Shown: piece by piece, positions 32,990-40,659 of the stretch
How the letters are laid out: every line of letters begins with the position of its first letter
Numbering within the stretch: position 1 is the stretch's first letter
DNA from: VMCP01 sp964527775
GTDB taxonomy: Bacteria; Bacteroidota; Bacteroidia; NS11-12g; UBA955
NCBI GenBank assembly: GCA_964527775.1
Contig: CAZGQS010000012.1
Coordinates: 3,577-67,576, forward strand
Length of the DNA: 64,000 nt
Direction of reading: 5' to 3'
Notes under the pieces: generated by a model
Database searches by the model: none
The model's input: only the letters and a program-made list of their open reading frames with translations
Told to the model about the DNA's origin: nothing
Position numbers and translations under genes: made by a program

Positions 32990-33046
32990 GATTTACGGAT
33001 ACTAATTTGGAGGTTATAGATTTTTGTGTTGTTAATATTAAACAAC

Positions 33047-33430
33047 ATGAAAAATTTATTGAATTCTGTCCGTTTGTACGGCAACGTAGGAAAGGACCCC
33101 GTAATCACAATTTTTGAAAACGGTGGAAAAGTGGCTCGATGGTCTATGGCCACAAATGAGAAGTTAAAAAATGCCAAGGGTGAGGTATTTGACGAGGTGA
33201 TGTGGCATCAACTGGTGGCTTGGGGCAATGCAGCAACGTTAGTTGAGTCTTTTGTCAAGAAAGGATCTAGAATTGCTGTAGAAGGGAAATTAACTCATCG
33301 AAGATTTACCAATAGAGATGGGGTTGAGAAAGAAGTTTCAGAGATTTTAGTGAAGGACTTGTTGCTTCTAGAAAAAAGACAACCGCAGAATCAAGAGGCG
33401 GATGAAATAGAAGAAGCAGTTCCGTTTTAA
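33047..33430 (+). CDS. ssb: Single-stranded DNA-binding protein
   Basis: A 127-residue OB-fold protein: NSVRLYGNVGKDPVITIF, KVARWSMATNE, MWHQLVAWGNAATLVESFVK and GSRIAVEGKLTHRRF are the SSB blocks, and the acidic tail DEIEEAVPF ends in the protein-interaction Pro-Phe tip. It is shorter than E. coli SSB, with a brief linker. Whether it is the main replicative SSB or a paralog cannot be told. ATG 33047 is preferred to GTG 33026. It stands alone, with a palindrome upstream and a terminator downstream. Confidence 0.93.
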   Translation: MKNLLNSVRLYGNVGKDPVITIFENGGKVARWSMATNEKLKNAKGEVFDEVMWHQLVAWGNAATLVESFVKKGSRIAVEGKLTHRRFTNRDGVEKEVSEILVKDLLLLEKRQPQNQEADEIEEAVPF

Positions 33431-33451
33431 TTTTTTTAATTAGTCATCAAG

Positions 33452-33478
33452 AAGGGCTGCCATGTGCGGCCTTTTTTG
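33452..33478 (+). terminator. Terminator after ssb
   Basis: Stem GGGCTGC/GCGGCCT (one G-U pair) with loop CATGT and a following TTTTTT run, about 22 bp past the ssb stop. Confidence 0.75.
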
Positions 33479-33554
33479 CGTTTTATGCAAATTATATGAT
33501 GGTTTTGTTTGGTGTCAATTTAGGGGAGTTACAAGGTGCACTTGTTTCCGTTAT

Positions 33555-33953
33555 ATGGAAAAGAAATACTGTTTAGAATGTGAAGAGGCGTTGAAGGGCA
33601 GAATTGACAAGAAATTCTGTTCAGACAATTGTAGGTCAGCGTTTCACAATAGGGAAGGAGGAAAAATATCTCCAATGGTTAAGGTGATTGACCATCAATT
33701 GAAAAAGAATAGAGAGATTTTGCGGCAGCTATTCAGTCAAATTGGTACTGCTCGAGATGAGCATGAGTTAATTGTTTCTTCAGAGCAAATACGTATTTAC
33801 GGTTTTGTTTTTGATTTTTATACACATAGGAGGGTCTTAGACGGGGGTGAATACCTTTTTTGCTATGACTACGGATACAATAAAGTAGACGAAGAACGCA
33901 TTCATTTGATTAAACATGACTTATTAAATCGAGGTGTGGATAATATTGCGTAA
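33555..33953 (+). CDS. Zinc-ribbon protein of unknown function
   Basis: A 132-residue protein from ATG 33555 (the open frame continues upstream to 33462, but through the ssb terminator). The N-terminus MEKKYCLECEEALKGRIDKK, then FCSDNCRSAFHN, gives a CxxC...CxxxC zinc ribbon like those of many Bacteroidota hypothetical proteins and DUF2116-type zinc fingers. The rest is predicted helical (VIDHQLKKNREILRQLF) then a mixed region with an aromatic FVFDFYTHRRV and YLFCYDYGYNKV. No function is known; a nucleic-acid or protein-binding role is a guess. Its stop codon TAA forms the first bases of the next gene's -7 box. Confidence 0.75.
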   Translation: MEKKYCLECEEALKGRIDKKFCSDNCRSAFHNREGGKISPMVKVIDHQLKKNREILRQLFSQIGTARDEHELIVSSEQIRIYGFVFDFYTHRRVLDGGEYLFCYDYGYNKVDEERIHLIKHDLLNRGVDNIA

Positions 33954-33958
33954 ATTTG
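33951..33958 (+). promoter_or_regulatory. -7 box overlapping a stop codon, for the pseudouridine synthase
   Basis: TAAATTTG fits TAnnTTTG; its TAA is the stop codon of the Zn-ribbon gene. The start codon of the next gene lies 18 bp further on. No clear -33 TTG. Confidence 0.35.
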
Positions 33959-33976
33959 CGGTTCCATTCGTTGGCC

Positions 33977-36323
33977 ATGAGAGAAAATAATGACAAGAGT
34001 AAAAAATTTACTCTAAAAGACCGCAAGCCTGTATCCCAAAATCATGGCGACAATTCACCGAGACCAGAAAGAACCGAACGTCCTACAGTAGATCGTTCTT
34101 CTGATAGCGGATTTAAAAGTGAAAGACGCAGCGAAGGCGGCTTCGGCAGTGATCGCAGATCAGATGATAGACGCGGTGGTAATAGCAGCGGAGGAGGATT
34201 TAATAGAGAAAGACGCAGCGAAGGCGGCGGCTTCAATAGAGAAAAGCGCAGCGAAGGCGGCTTCGGCAGTGATCGCAGATCAGATGATAGACGCGGTGGT
34301 ANNNNNNNNNNNNNNNNNNNNNNNNNNNNNNNNNNNNNNNNNNNNNNNNNNNNNNNNNNNNNNNNNNNNNNNNNNNNNNNNNNNNNNNNNNNNNNNNNNN
34401 NGCTTCAATAGAGAAAAGCGCAGCGAAGGCGGCTTCGGCAGTGATCGCAGATCAGAAGATAGACGCGGTGGTANNNNNNNNNNNNNNNNNNNNNNNNNNN
34501 NNNNNNNNNNNNNNNNNNNNNNNNNNNNNNNNNNNNNNNNNNNNNNNNNNNNNNNNNNNNNNNNNNNNNNNNNCGCAGCGAAGGCGGCTTCGGCAGTGAT
34601 CNNNNNNNNNNNNNNNNNNNNNNNNNNNNNNNNNNNNNNNNNNNNNNNNNNNNNNNNNNNNNNNNNNNNNNNNNNNNNNNNNNNNNNNNNNNNNNNNNNN
34701 NGCAGATCAGAAGATAGACGCGGTGGTAGCAACAGCGGAGGAGGATTCAATAGAGAGAGACGCAGCGAAGGCGGCGGATTCAATAGAGAGAGACGCAGCG
34801 AAGGCGGCTTTGGTAGTGATCGCAGATCAGAAGATAGACGCGGTGGTAGCAACAGCGGAGGAGGATTCAATAGAGAAAGACGCAGCGAAGGCGGCGGATT
34901 CAACAGAGAGAGACGCAGCGAAGGTGGCTTTGGAAGAGATCGCAGATCAGACGACAGAAGCAGCGGTAGTAGCAGCGGCGGTTTCAACAGAGAGAGACGC
35001 AGCGAAGGCGGAGGGTTTAACAGAGAAAAGCGCAGCGAAGGCGGCTTTGGAAGAGATCGTAGATCAGATGACAGAAGCAGCGGTAGTAGCAGCGGCGGAT
35101 TCAATAGAGAGAGACGCAGCGAAGGCGGCTTTGGAAGAGATCGCAGATCAGACGACAGAAGCAGCGGTAGTAGCAGCGGCGGTTTCAACAGAGAGAGACG
35201 CAGCGAAGGCGGAGGGTTTAACAGAGAAAAGCGCAGCGAAGGCGGCTTTGGAAGAGATCGTAGATCAGATGACAGAAGCAGCGGTAGTAGCAGCGGCGGA
35301 TTCAACAGAGAAAGACGCAGCGAAGGTGGGTTTGATAGAGGTGATAGAAGAGAAAAACCTGAATCCTTCAGAGAAGAAAAACCTGCAAAAATTAAACGAA
35401 TAAAGAGAGAGAGAACAGAATCAAAGGAAACTCGTTCTGGATTTGGATACAAGGGCAGTAACAGAGATTTTGAGAAAGCGGGATCTCATCTTCAAAAAGG
35501 CAGTGAACTTTTGAATACAGATATTCGCTTAAATCGTTACATTTCTAATAGTGGATTGTGCAGTCGCAGAGAAGCTGACCAAATGATTTTGGAAGGTTTG
35601 GTGATGGTGAACGGTAATATTATTAATGAATTGGGAACTAAGGTGAGTAAGAAAGATGTGGTTAAGGTAGACGGCAAGAGAATCATGCCCGAGAAACCTA
35701 TCTACATTTTGCTTAATAAACCAAAGGGATATATTACCACAACTGAAGATCCTGAGGGTAGAAAGACCGTCATGGATTTGATTGATTTGCCCGGAAAAGA
35801 GAGAATTTATCCAGTGGGTAGGTTAGATAGAAATACTACAGGTGTTTTATTGTTGACCAATGACGGCGAATTTTCACAGAAGTTAACGCACCCTAGTTTT
35901 CAGATTAAGAAAATATATAGAGCAAAGCTTGATAGAAAACCATCAAAAGAACACATGTTAGCATGGGTTGAGGGAGTTGAGCTTGAAGATGGAATCATGA
36001 CGTTTGAACAAGTTGGTTTTGTTGATGAAAACGATCAAACCATTCTTGGATTGGAAGTGCATTCTGGTAGAAATAGAGTTGTTAGAAGAATGTTTGAACA
36101 CTTCAAGTATGAAGTTGAGGCATTAGATCGCGTTTTGATGGGTGAGTTTGATAAAATAAAATTGGGTAGAGGTAAGTGGAGATTGCTCAATGATAAGGAA
36201 ACTGGTTATATTGAGAGATTGAAGCGCACGAAACCAAAAGCACCACCAACTGATTTAAAATCTGACCCTACTTCTTTAGATTTAAGTGATGAAGAGTGGG
36301 ATGATATGATGAACGAGGAGTAA
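33977..36323 (+). CDS. RluB/RsuA-family pseudouridine synthase with a long RRSEGG-repeat arm (three assembly gaps)
   Basis: The start ATG 33977 opens MRENNDKSKKFTLKDRKP; a repeat arm (34105-35340) follows, built of units like FNRERRSEGGFGSDRRSDDR, and then the enzyme at about 35520-36210. The enzyme has an S4 domain (IRLNRYISNSGLCSRREADQ) and the synthase core with catalytic Asp in VGRLDRNTTGVLLLTNDG, plus NKPKGYITT and HSGRNRVVRRMFEH. This is the 23S/16S large-family RluB/RsuA type, modifying one uridine of rRNA. The acidic tail (LSDEEWDDMMNEE) is odd and may balance the basic arm. Three 100-N gaps (34302, 34474, 34602) put the start and the enzyme in different frames; I read this as one intact gene with a misassembled repeat. 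Arg/Gly/Ser-rich arms are typical for Bacteroidota RluB and may bind RNA. Confidence 0.83.
34302..34401. other. Assembly gap in the RRSEGG repeat (100 N)
   Basis: Exactly 100 Ns; both sides carry the repeat unit, so true length is unknown. Confidence 0.95.
34474..34573. other. Assembly gap in the RRSEGG repeat (100 N)
   Basis: Exactly 100 Ns, 72 bp after the previous gap; only one repeat unit lies between. Confidence 0.95.
34602..34701. other. Assembly gap in the RRSEGG repeat (100 N)
   Basis: Exactly 100 Ns after a 28-bp repeat fragment. Confidence 0.95.
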
Positions 36324-36328
36324 ATTTG
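36321..36328 (+). promoter_or_regulatory. -7 box 4 bp before the purD GTG start, overlapping a stop codon
   Basis: TAAATTTG, where TAA is the stop of the pseudouridine synthase gene; CTCC then GTG follow. No -33 TTG at the right spacing. If active, purD mRNA would be leaderless with a GTG start. Confidence 0.35.
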
Positions 36329-36332
36329 CTCC

Positions 36333-37631
36333 GTGAACGTTTTATTATTAGGTTCTGGCGGAAGAGAGCATGCATTTGCTCACTTTATTTCTAAAAGCAA
36401 GAAATTAACAAAGTTATTTATTGCTCCTGGCAATGCAGGTACACAACTTGTAGGGGAAAATGTGGTTTTGAATCCTCTAGACTTTCAGTCGGTTTGGTCG
36501 TTTATTGTAGATCATCAAATTGAATTGGTTGTTCCTGGAAATGAAGATCCACTTGTGGCAGGAGTTACTGATTTTATAGAAACACAGAACATTCAGTTTG
36601 GAACTTCGGTATTGGTTGCTGGTCCTAGCAAATATGCATCTCAATTGGAGGGAAGTAAGAGTTTTTCGAAAGTTTTGATGTTAGAAGCGGGAATTCCAAC
36701 TGCGAGATTCAAAACCATTGCCAATGAGAATTTTCAAGAGGGACTGGATTTTTTAGATGAACTTGAACCTCCGTATGTACTGAAGGCTGATGGATTAGCA
36801 GCTGGAAAGGGAGTTCTAATTACTCACAACAAAACCGAAGCTCAGACAATCCTTGCAGATATGATCAAAGGGGAAATGTTTGGCGCAGCATCAAGCACGG
36901 TAGTTATTGAGGAGTTTCTACAGGGAATTGAAATTTCAGTTTTTGTGGTTTCGGATGGAAGTAATTACCAAATTTTGGGATCGGCGAAAGATTATAAACG
37001 AATTTTTGACGGAGATCAAGGCCCAAATACAGGCGGAATGGGGGCTATCAGCCCAGTTCCATTTGCTGATCAGGAGTTCATGGATAAAGTGAAAACTCAA
37101 ATTGTGGAACCTACACTCAAAACATTGCAAAATAGAGGGTATGATTATCGTGGGTTCTTATTTTTGGGATTGATGAATCACAACGGAGATCCCAAGGTCA
37201 TTGAGTACAATGTGCGCATGGGCGACCCTGAAACCGAGGCAATTTTCCCTCGATTGAAAACAGATATGTTAGATCTATTGCTGGGAATTGGCAAAAAGAA
37301 CATTTCTGATGTTGAATTTAATTTAGATGAAAGAACAGCGGCCACCGTTTTTTTGGTTTCAGAGGGTTATCCCGGTGCTATTGAAAAAGGTCGCCCCATT
37401 TCCGGTTTAGATACGATCACGAATGACCATAGCTTTATTTTTCATGCAGGTACAGCCATAAAGGATGGTACAGTTGTAACCAATGGGGGTCGGGTGATTG
37501 CAATCACATCTTTGAGCACAAATATTGAAAATGCAGTAGATGCTTCTATGAAGTTGGCCAATCAAATTGATTTTCAAGGTAAATTTTATCGAAAAGATAT
37601 AGGTCAAGATCTTATTTCACTTCAGAAGTAG
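36333..37631 (+). CDS. purD: Phosphoribosylamine--glycine ligase
   Basis: A 432-residue ATP-grasp enzyme: VLLLGSGGREHAFAHFIS at the start, IELVVPGNEDPLVAGVTDF, PSKYASQLEGSKSFSK, the ATP-grasp PPYVLKADGLAAGKGVLI block and QGPNTGGMGAISPVP, ending in VIEYNVRMGDPETEAIFPRL. It joins phosphoribosylamine and glycine in step two of purine synthesis. No ATG is near; the start is GTG 36333, 9 bp after the preceding stop. Other pur genes are not in the window. Confidence 0.95.
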   Translation: MNVLLLGSGGREHAFAHFISKSKKLTKLFIAPGNAGTQLVGENVVLNPLDFQSVWSFIVDHQIELVVPGNEDPLVAGVTDFIETQNIQFGTSVLVAGPSKYASQLEGSKSFSKVLMLEAGIPTARFKTIANENFQEGLDFLDELEPPYVLKADGLAAGKGVLITHNKTEAQTILADMIKGEMFGAASSTVVIEEFLQGIEISVFVVSDGSNYQILGSAKDYKRIFDGDQGPNTGGMGAISPVPFADQEFMDKVKTQIVEPTLKTLQNRGYDYRGFLFLGLMNHNGDPKVIEYNVRMGDPETEAIFPRLKTDMLDLLLGIGKKNISDVEFNLDERTAATVFLVSEGYPGAIEKGRPISGLDTITNDHSFIFHAGTAIKDGTVVTNGGRVIAITSLSTNIENAVDASMKLANQIDFQGKFYRKDIGQDLISLQK

Positions 37632-37658
37632 TTAACTTCGGACATCACAAAGAATACC

Positions 37659-38264
37659 ATGAATACAGAAAGGTCAGCAATTAATAACAGAGCCAGACGA
37701 ATTTTTGGTTGGAGATTGTATTTGAATTTATTCCTTAGGGGACTATTGGTGGTTCTACCTATAGCATTGACGGTTGGAATTTTGGTTTGGATGCTTGGAT
37801 TGCTGGGTAGCATCTTGCATTTAGACAACTTGAGTTTCGGTGCTATGTTGCTTTATGTTGCATTGGGTATTGTGGCAATTACTCTGATTGGTAAAATAAC
37901 TGAAGGGGTTGTTGCGCAACAATTTTTAGCCTTTTTGGAGGGAATTATTGAGAAAGCACCTGGTTTGAGTTGGATTTTTGGGACAACCAAGGATTTAACC
38001 AATGCTTTTGTGGGTGATGAAAAAAAATTCACTAAGCCAGTAAAGGTGAGAAGCACCGAATATACTTGGAGAATTGGATTTTTAACGGAGGAAGATTGTT
38101 CTGAAATTGGCATGCCTGATCATTGTGTGGTTTATTTGCCCATGAGCTATGCTATTACAGGTCAAATAATTGTGGTAAAAAAGACCGATGTTGAAAGAAT
38201 TGATGCTGACGCTGGTACTGTGATGAAGTTTATTCTCAGCGGTGGAGTTACAGAAATCAAATAG
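37659..38264 (+). CDS. DUF502 membrane protein
   Basis: A 201-residue protein with two N-terminal membrane helices (LRGLLVVLPIALTVGILVWM and AMLLYVALGIVAITLIGKI) and a soluble C-terminal domain (GLSWIFGTTKDLTNAFVGDE, MPDHCVVYLPMSYAITGQII, TVMKFILSGGV). This is the DUF502 layout, known in plants as LIKE COV proteins; the function in bacteria is not known. The second helix lies next to a GxxxE region. It follows purD by 27 bp with no clear promoter. Confidence 0.85.
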   Translation: MNTERSAINNRARRIFGWRLYLNLFLRGLLVVLPIALTVGILVWMLGLLGSILHLDNLSFGAMLLYVALGIVAITLIGKITEGVVAQQFLAFLEGIIEKAPGLSWIFGTTKDLTNAFVGDEKKFTKPVKVRSTEYTWRIGFLTEEDCSEIGMPDHCVVYLPMSYAITGQIIVVKKTDVERIDADAGTVMKFILSGGVTEIK

Positions 38265-38350
38265 TTCAATTTACTGAACATATATTTCTTGGGGATAATT
38301 TTTCAGAGTTTCATTCGTTAATACCAACAAACGAACATTAATTCGCATAT

Positions 38351-39055
38351 ATGTTAAACTTGGGAATTCTACTTCAGGCCGGTGCAGCAGCTGTGGCTGA
38401 TACAACCGCAGTAGCCGCTGCAAATGGTGAACACGTTTCGGCACCTGTTTTAGAGATCATGATCAAAGGAGGTTTTGTAATGGCTCTCTTGGCATTGTGT
38501 CTCCTTTTTGCCTTTTATGTTATAGTTGAACGTTGGATTTATTTGAATAATCGAGCGAAACTCGATGATAACTTGATCAATGTGATCAAAGATAATTTGA
38601 AAGAAAACAGACCCGATGCCGCTTTAGCTTATTGCGATCGTACTCCTACGGCTCAGGCTCAAGTTATTGCAACTGGTTTGCGATTCTTAGGTAGCAACAT
38701 GCGTGAAATTGAGAGTGCGATGGAAACAAAAGCACAAGTTGAATTGAGCGCGATGGAAAGTAATTTGAATTATTTGAGTTTGATTTCGCGTGTAGCGCCA
38801 ATGTTGGGGTTTGTAGGAACCATTTGGGGTGTAATTAACATCTTTTACAGTATTTCTCAAACCAATGATTTAAGTATTGGAGCTATCTCTGGAGGTTTAT
38901 ATACCAAAATGGTAGCGAGTTTCGCTGGACTTTTAGTTGGTATTATTGCTTTCTTGGGATACCAACTATTTATTCAAAGAGTTGATCGCTTTTCCGAAAG
39001 ACTTCAAGAACAATCCTTGAAATTGATGGAAATTTTGGTAAAATCTAACATTTAA
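38351..39055 (+). CDS. exbB: ExbB/TolQ/MotA-family proton channel
   Basis: A 234-residue protein: one helix near the N-terminus (MIKGGFVMALLALCLLFAFY), a long cytoplasmic loop, and two helices at the end containing the family signature LISRVAPMLGFVGTIWGVIN and GGLYTKMVASFAGLLVGIIA with the pore Thr residues. It uses the proton-motive force, together with the ExbD-like protein 4 bp downstream, to energise TonB or Tol-type outer-membrane processes. The N-terminal AAAVADTTAVAAANGEHV stretch before the first helix is a periplasmic extension typical of Bacteroidota. Confidence 0.9.
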   Translation: MLNLGILLQAGAAAVADTTAVAAANGEHVSAPVLEIMIKGGFVMALLALCLLFAFYVIVERWIYLNNRAKLDDNLINVIKDNLKENRPDAALAYCDRTPTAQAQVIATGLRFLGSNMREIESAMETKAQVELSAMESNLNYLSLISRVAPMLGFVGTIWGVINIFYSISQTNDLSIGAISGGLYTKMVASFAGLLVGIIAFLGYQLFIQRVDRFSERLQEQSLKLMEILVKSNI

Positions 39056-39059
39056 TCTC

Positions 39060-39512
39060 ATGAAACTGCGCAGAAGAGCTCGTGAAGAAGCAGAAGTAGA
39101 ATCGTCGTCGTTAAACGACATTATGTTCTTCTTGCTGTTGTTCTTCCTGATAGCAAGCACATTGGCAAATCCCAATGTGATTAAGATCATGCTTCCCAAA
39201 GCAAAAACCACTTCTACCGTTCAAACAAAACCGTTTGTATTGACCGTCAAGTTTGATGAAAGCGATGTAAATCACGAGCAAATTCTTTATTTCATTGACC
39301 AAGATAAAACACCGGTTGGATTAGCAGAATTAGAAAAAAGATTGATCAAAGCTAGAGACGAGTTCAATGATCCTGAAAATCCTGATAACCGTTTAAATGT
39401 AGTTTTAAGATTGGATCGAAATCTTACCGTACAAGAAATGGTTGATGTTATGGAAGTAGGAGCGAATTTGGGTATTCGTATGGTTCTTGCAACCGACAAA
39501 TCTCGCAAATAA
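39060..39512 (+). CDS. exbD: ExbD/TolR-family protein
   Basis: A 150-residue protein with a basic N-terminus, a single helix (MFFLLLFFLIASTLANP) carrying the key Asp20 (SSSLNDIMFF), and a periplasmic domain (NVVLRLDRNLTVQEMVDVME). The Asp is the proton-carrying residue of ExbD/TolR. It partners the ExbB protein upstream. No tonB lies next to it; the following gene is a PagL-like protein, 7 bp downstream. Confidence 0.9.
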   Translation: MKLRRRAREEAEVESSSLNDIMFFLLLFFLIASTLANPNVIKIMLPKAKTTSTVQTKPFVLTVKFDESDVNHEQILYFIDQDKTPVGLAELEKRLIKARDEFNDPENPDNRLNVVLRLDRNLTVQEMVDVMEVGANLGIRMVLATDKSRK

Positions 39513-39519
39513 TCTTTTC

Positions 39520-40659
39520 ATGATGCCTGCTGCCATCGCCTATTTGAAACGGGGGTTGATTTGCAGTTTATTGTTTTTTAGTATTGGAAACGTTGGCTCT
39601 CAAGGGCTTTCTCAAAAATCTGAGCTAATTTCAAATAGCCCTTCAAATCCCTTCCACTTGGGAGAGAGAATGAGGAAAATTGAGGTTCAGCAAGGCTTTT
39701 TATTCCCTCATCATGCAGATATGAGTCATATGTACTCTGGTTATCAGAGTGTAGAGTACAAGCAATTAAGGACCTTGAAGGGATTTACGCATACCATTGG
39801 CAAACCGGTTAAAATGGGTTTGGACGTTGGTTATTATCACTTTAATAGTGAGTATATGGGACAGGGTTTGGCAGCAGGTCTGGCCTTTGCTTTCCCTTTG
39901 AATAATTACAGCACCAAGTATTATTCCAATTTTGGCTTTATTTATGGTTTGGGATACATTTCAAGGCCGTTTGATGTTCAAAAAAACCCAATGAACAGGG
40001 CTATTGGTAGTTACTTTAATGGCTATGCACAATTATCATTGGAAGGAGGAATAAAAATTAATGACTATTGGTCTTTTGGAGCAAGACTGGGTATGTCTCA
40101 TTTCTCTAACGGAAATGCCAAAGCTCCTAATTTGGGAGTCAATTTGCCCTTCGTTTCTATATCGGCGAACAAGTCAATTTTGTTTTGGGGACATAGAGTG
40201 GAGAGTGGAGAGGGGAGAGTAAAGAGGGGCGAGTGGTTTGTTTCTTCAAGGGTTGGATATAAAAGTGTAGATGTAGATGATGACCGGAAAATGGGAGTTT
40301 TTGTGGTTGAGGGAGGATATTCAATTGGAGTCAAACAGCATGTTTGGAAAGGGTCAGTGTCCGTGCATACAGATCCAATTTATAGGTTTGAAAAGTTCCA
40401 ACAAATGGAGGCATTTTCATTGGCTAATAGTGTTGAGGGTGCCGCCGCGGTTGGGTATGAAAAGATATTTGATGATTGGAAGCTTTGCGTAGATGCTGGA
40501 GTTTATTTATTTACTCCCGCTAAGGGTTATAAAACGGCTTATTTTGAACGTTTGGGAATATCTAGAAGGTTATCTGAGCATTGGGAGGCGATGGTCAAGC
40601 TTAGGGCAAATAAGGCCGTTGCTGATGTAGTTGAATGGGGACTTGTTTACAATTGGTAA
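39520..40659 (+). CDS. PagL-like outer-membrane acyloxyacyl hydrolase homolog with heptamer insert
   Basis: A 379-residue exported protein (signal LICSLLFFSIGNVGSQG) of the lipid A 3-O-deacylase PagL type: GGIKINDYWSFGARLGMSHF then SNGNAKAPNLGVN matches the HxSN...PNxG block, giving catalytic His and Ser. In Pseudomonas PagL a Glu lies 12 residues past the Ser; here that position is Asn. PagL removes the 3-O acyl chain of lipid A in the outer membrane. It is longer than Pseudomonas PagL (~170 aa) with an N-terminal region of unknown role. The codons near residue 226-238 (ESGEGRVKRGE) come from five 7-bp repeats in a loop. It ends overlapping the convergent gene by 13 bp. Start 39520 or 39523. 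Confidence 0.65.
   Translation: MMPAAIAYLKRGLICSLLFFSIGNVGSQGLSQKSELISNSPSNPFHLGERMRKIEVQQGFLFPHHADMSHMYSGYQSVEYKQLRTLKGFTHTIGKPVKMGLDVGYYHFNSEYMGQGLAAGLAFAFPLNNYSTKYYSNFGFIYGLGYISRPFDVQKNPMNRAIGSYFNGYAQLSLEGGIKINDYWSFGARLGMSHFSNGNAKAPNLGVNLPFVSISANKSILFWGHRVESGEGRVKRGEWFVSSRVGYKSVDVDDDRKMGVFVVEGGYSIGVKQHVWKGSVSVHTDPIYRFEKFQQMEAFSLANSVEGAAAVGYEKIFDDWKLCVDAGVYLFTPAKGYKTAYFERLGISRRLSEHWEAMVKLRANKAVADVVEWGLVYNW
40198..40236. repeat. Heptamer tandem repeat inside the PagL-like gene
   Basis: Successive 7-mers GTGGAGA, GTGGAGA, GGGGAGA, GTAAAGA, GGGGCGA and a partial GTGG. They code for ESGEGRVKRGE, absent from the flanking fold pattern. Confidence 0.8.

Larger units (their letters stand above)
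34105..35340 (+). repeat. Coding tandem repeat array (RRSEGG units)
   Basis: Near-identical DNA units encode GGFNRERRSEGG plus FGSDRRSEDRRGGSN or FGRDRRSDDRSSGSS variants. In the gap-free part (34702-35340) at least three larger blocks repeat almost without change, implying recent expansion. The array is so regular that other frames and the opposite strand stay open, producing false ORFs. The number of units is uncertain because of three gaps. Confidence 0.93.

Noticed and set aside
33462..33554. Upstream extension of the Zn-ribbon gene (Cys-rich N-terminus)
   Set aside because: This stretch contains the ssb terminator; the extra Cys residues come from the stem sequence and the ATG at 33555 begins the recognisable ribbon.
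34119..35452. Extra ORFs in other frames and on the minus strand across the RRSEGG region (for example 34280-35452 minus, 34723-35403 plus)
   Set aside because: They are by-products of the regular repeat, have low-complexity Ala/Leu/Pro composition and no start context; the RRSEGG frame joins the real enzyme domain.
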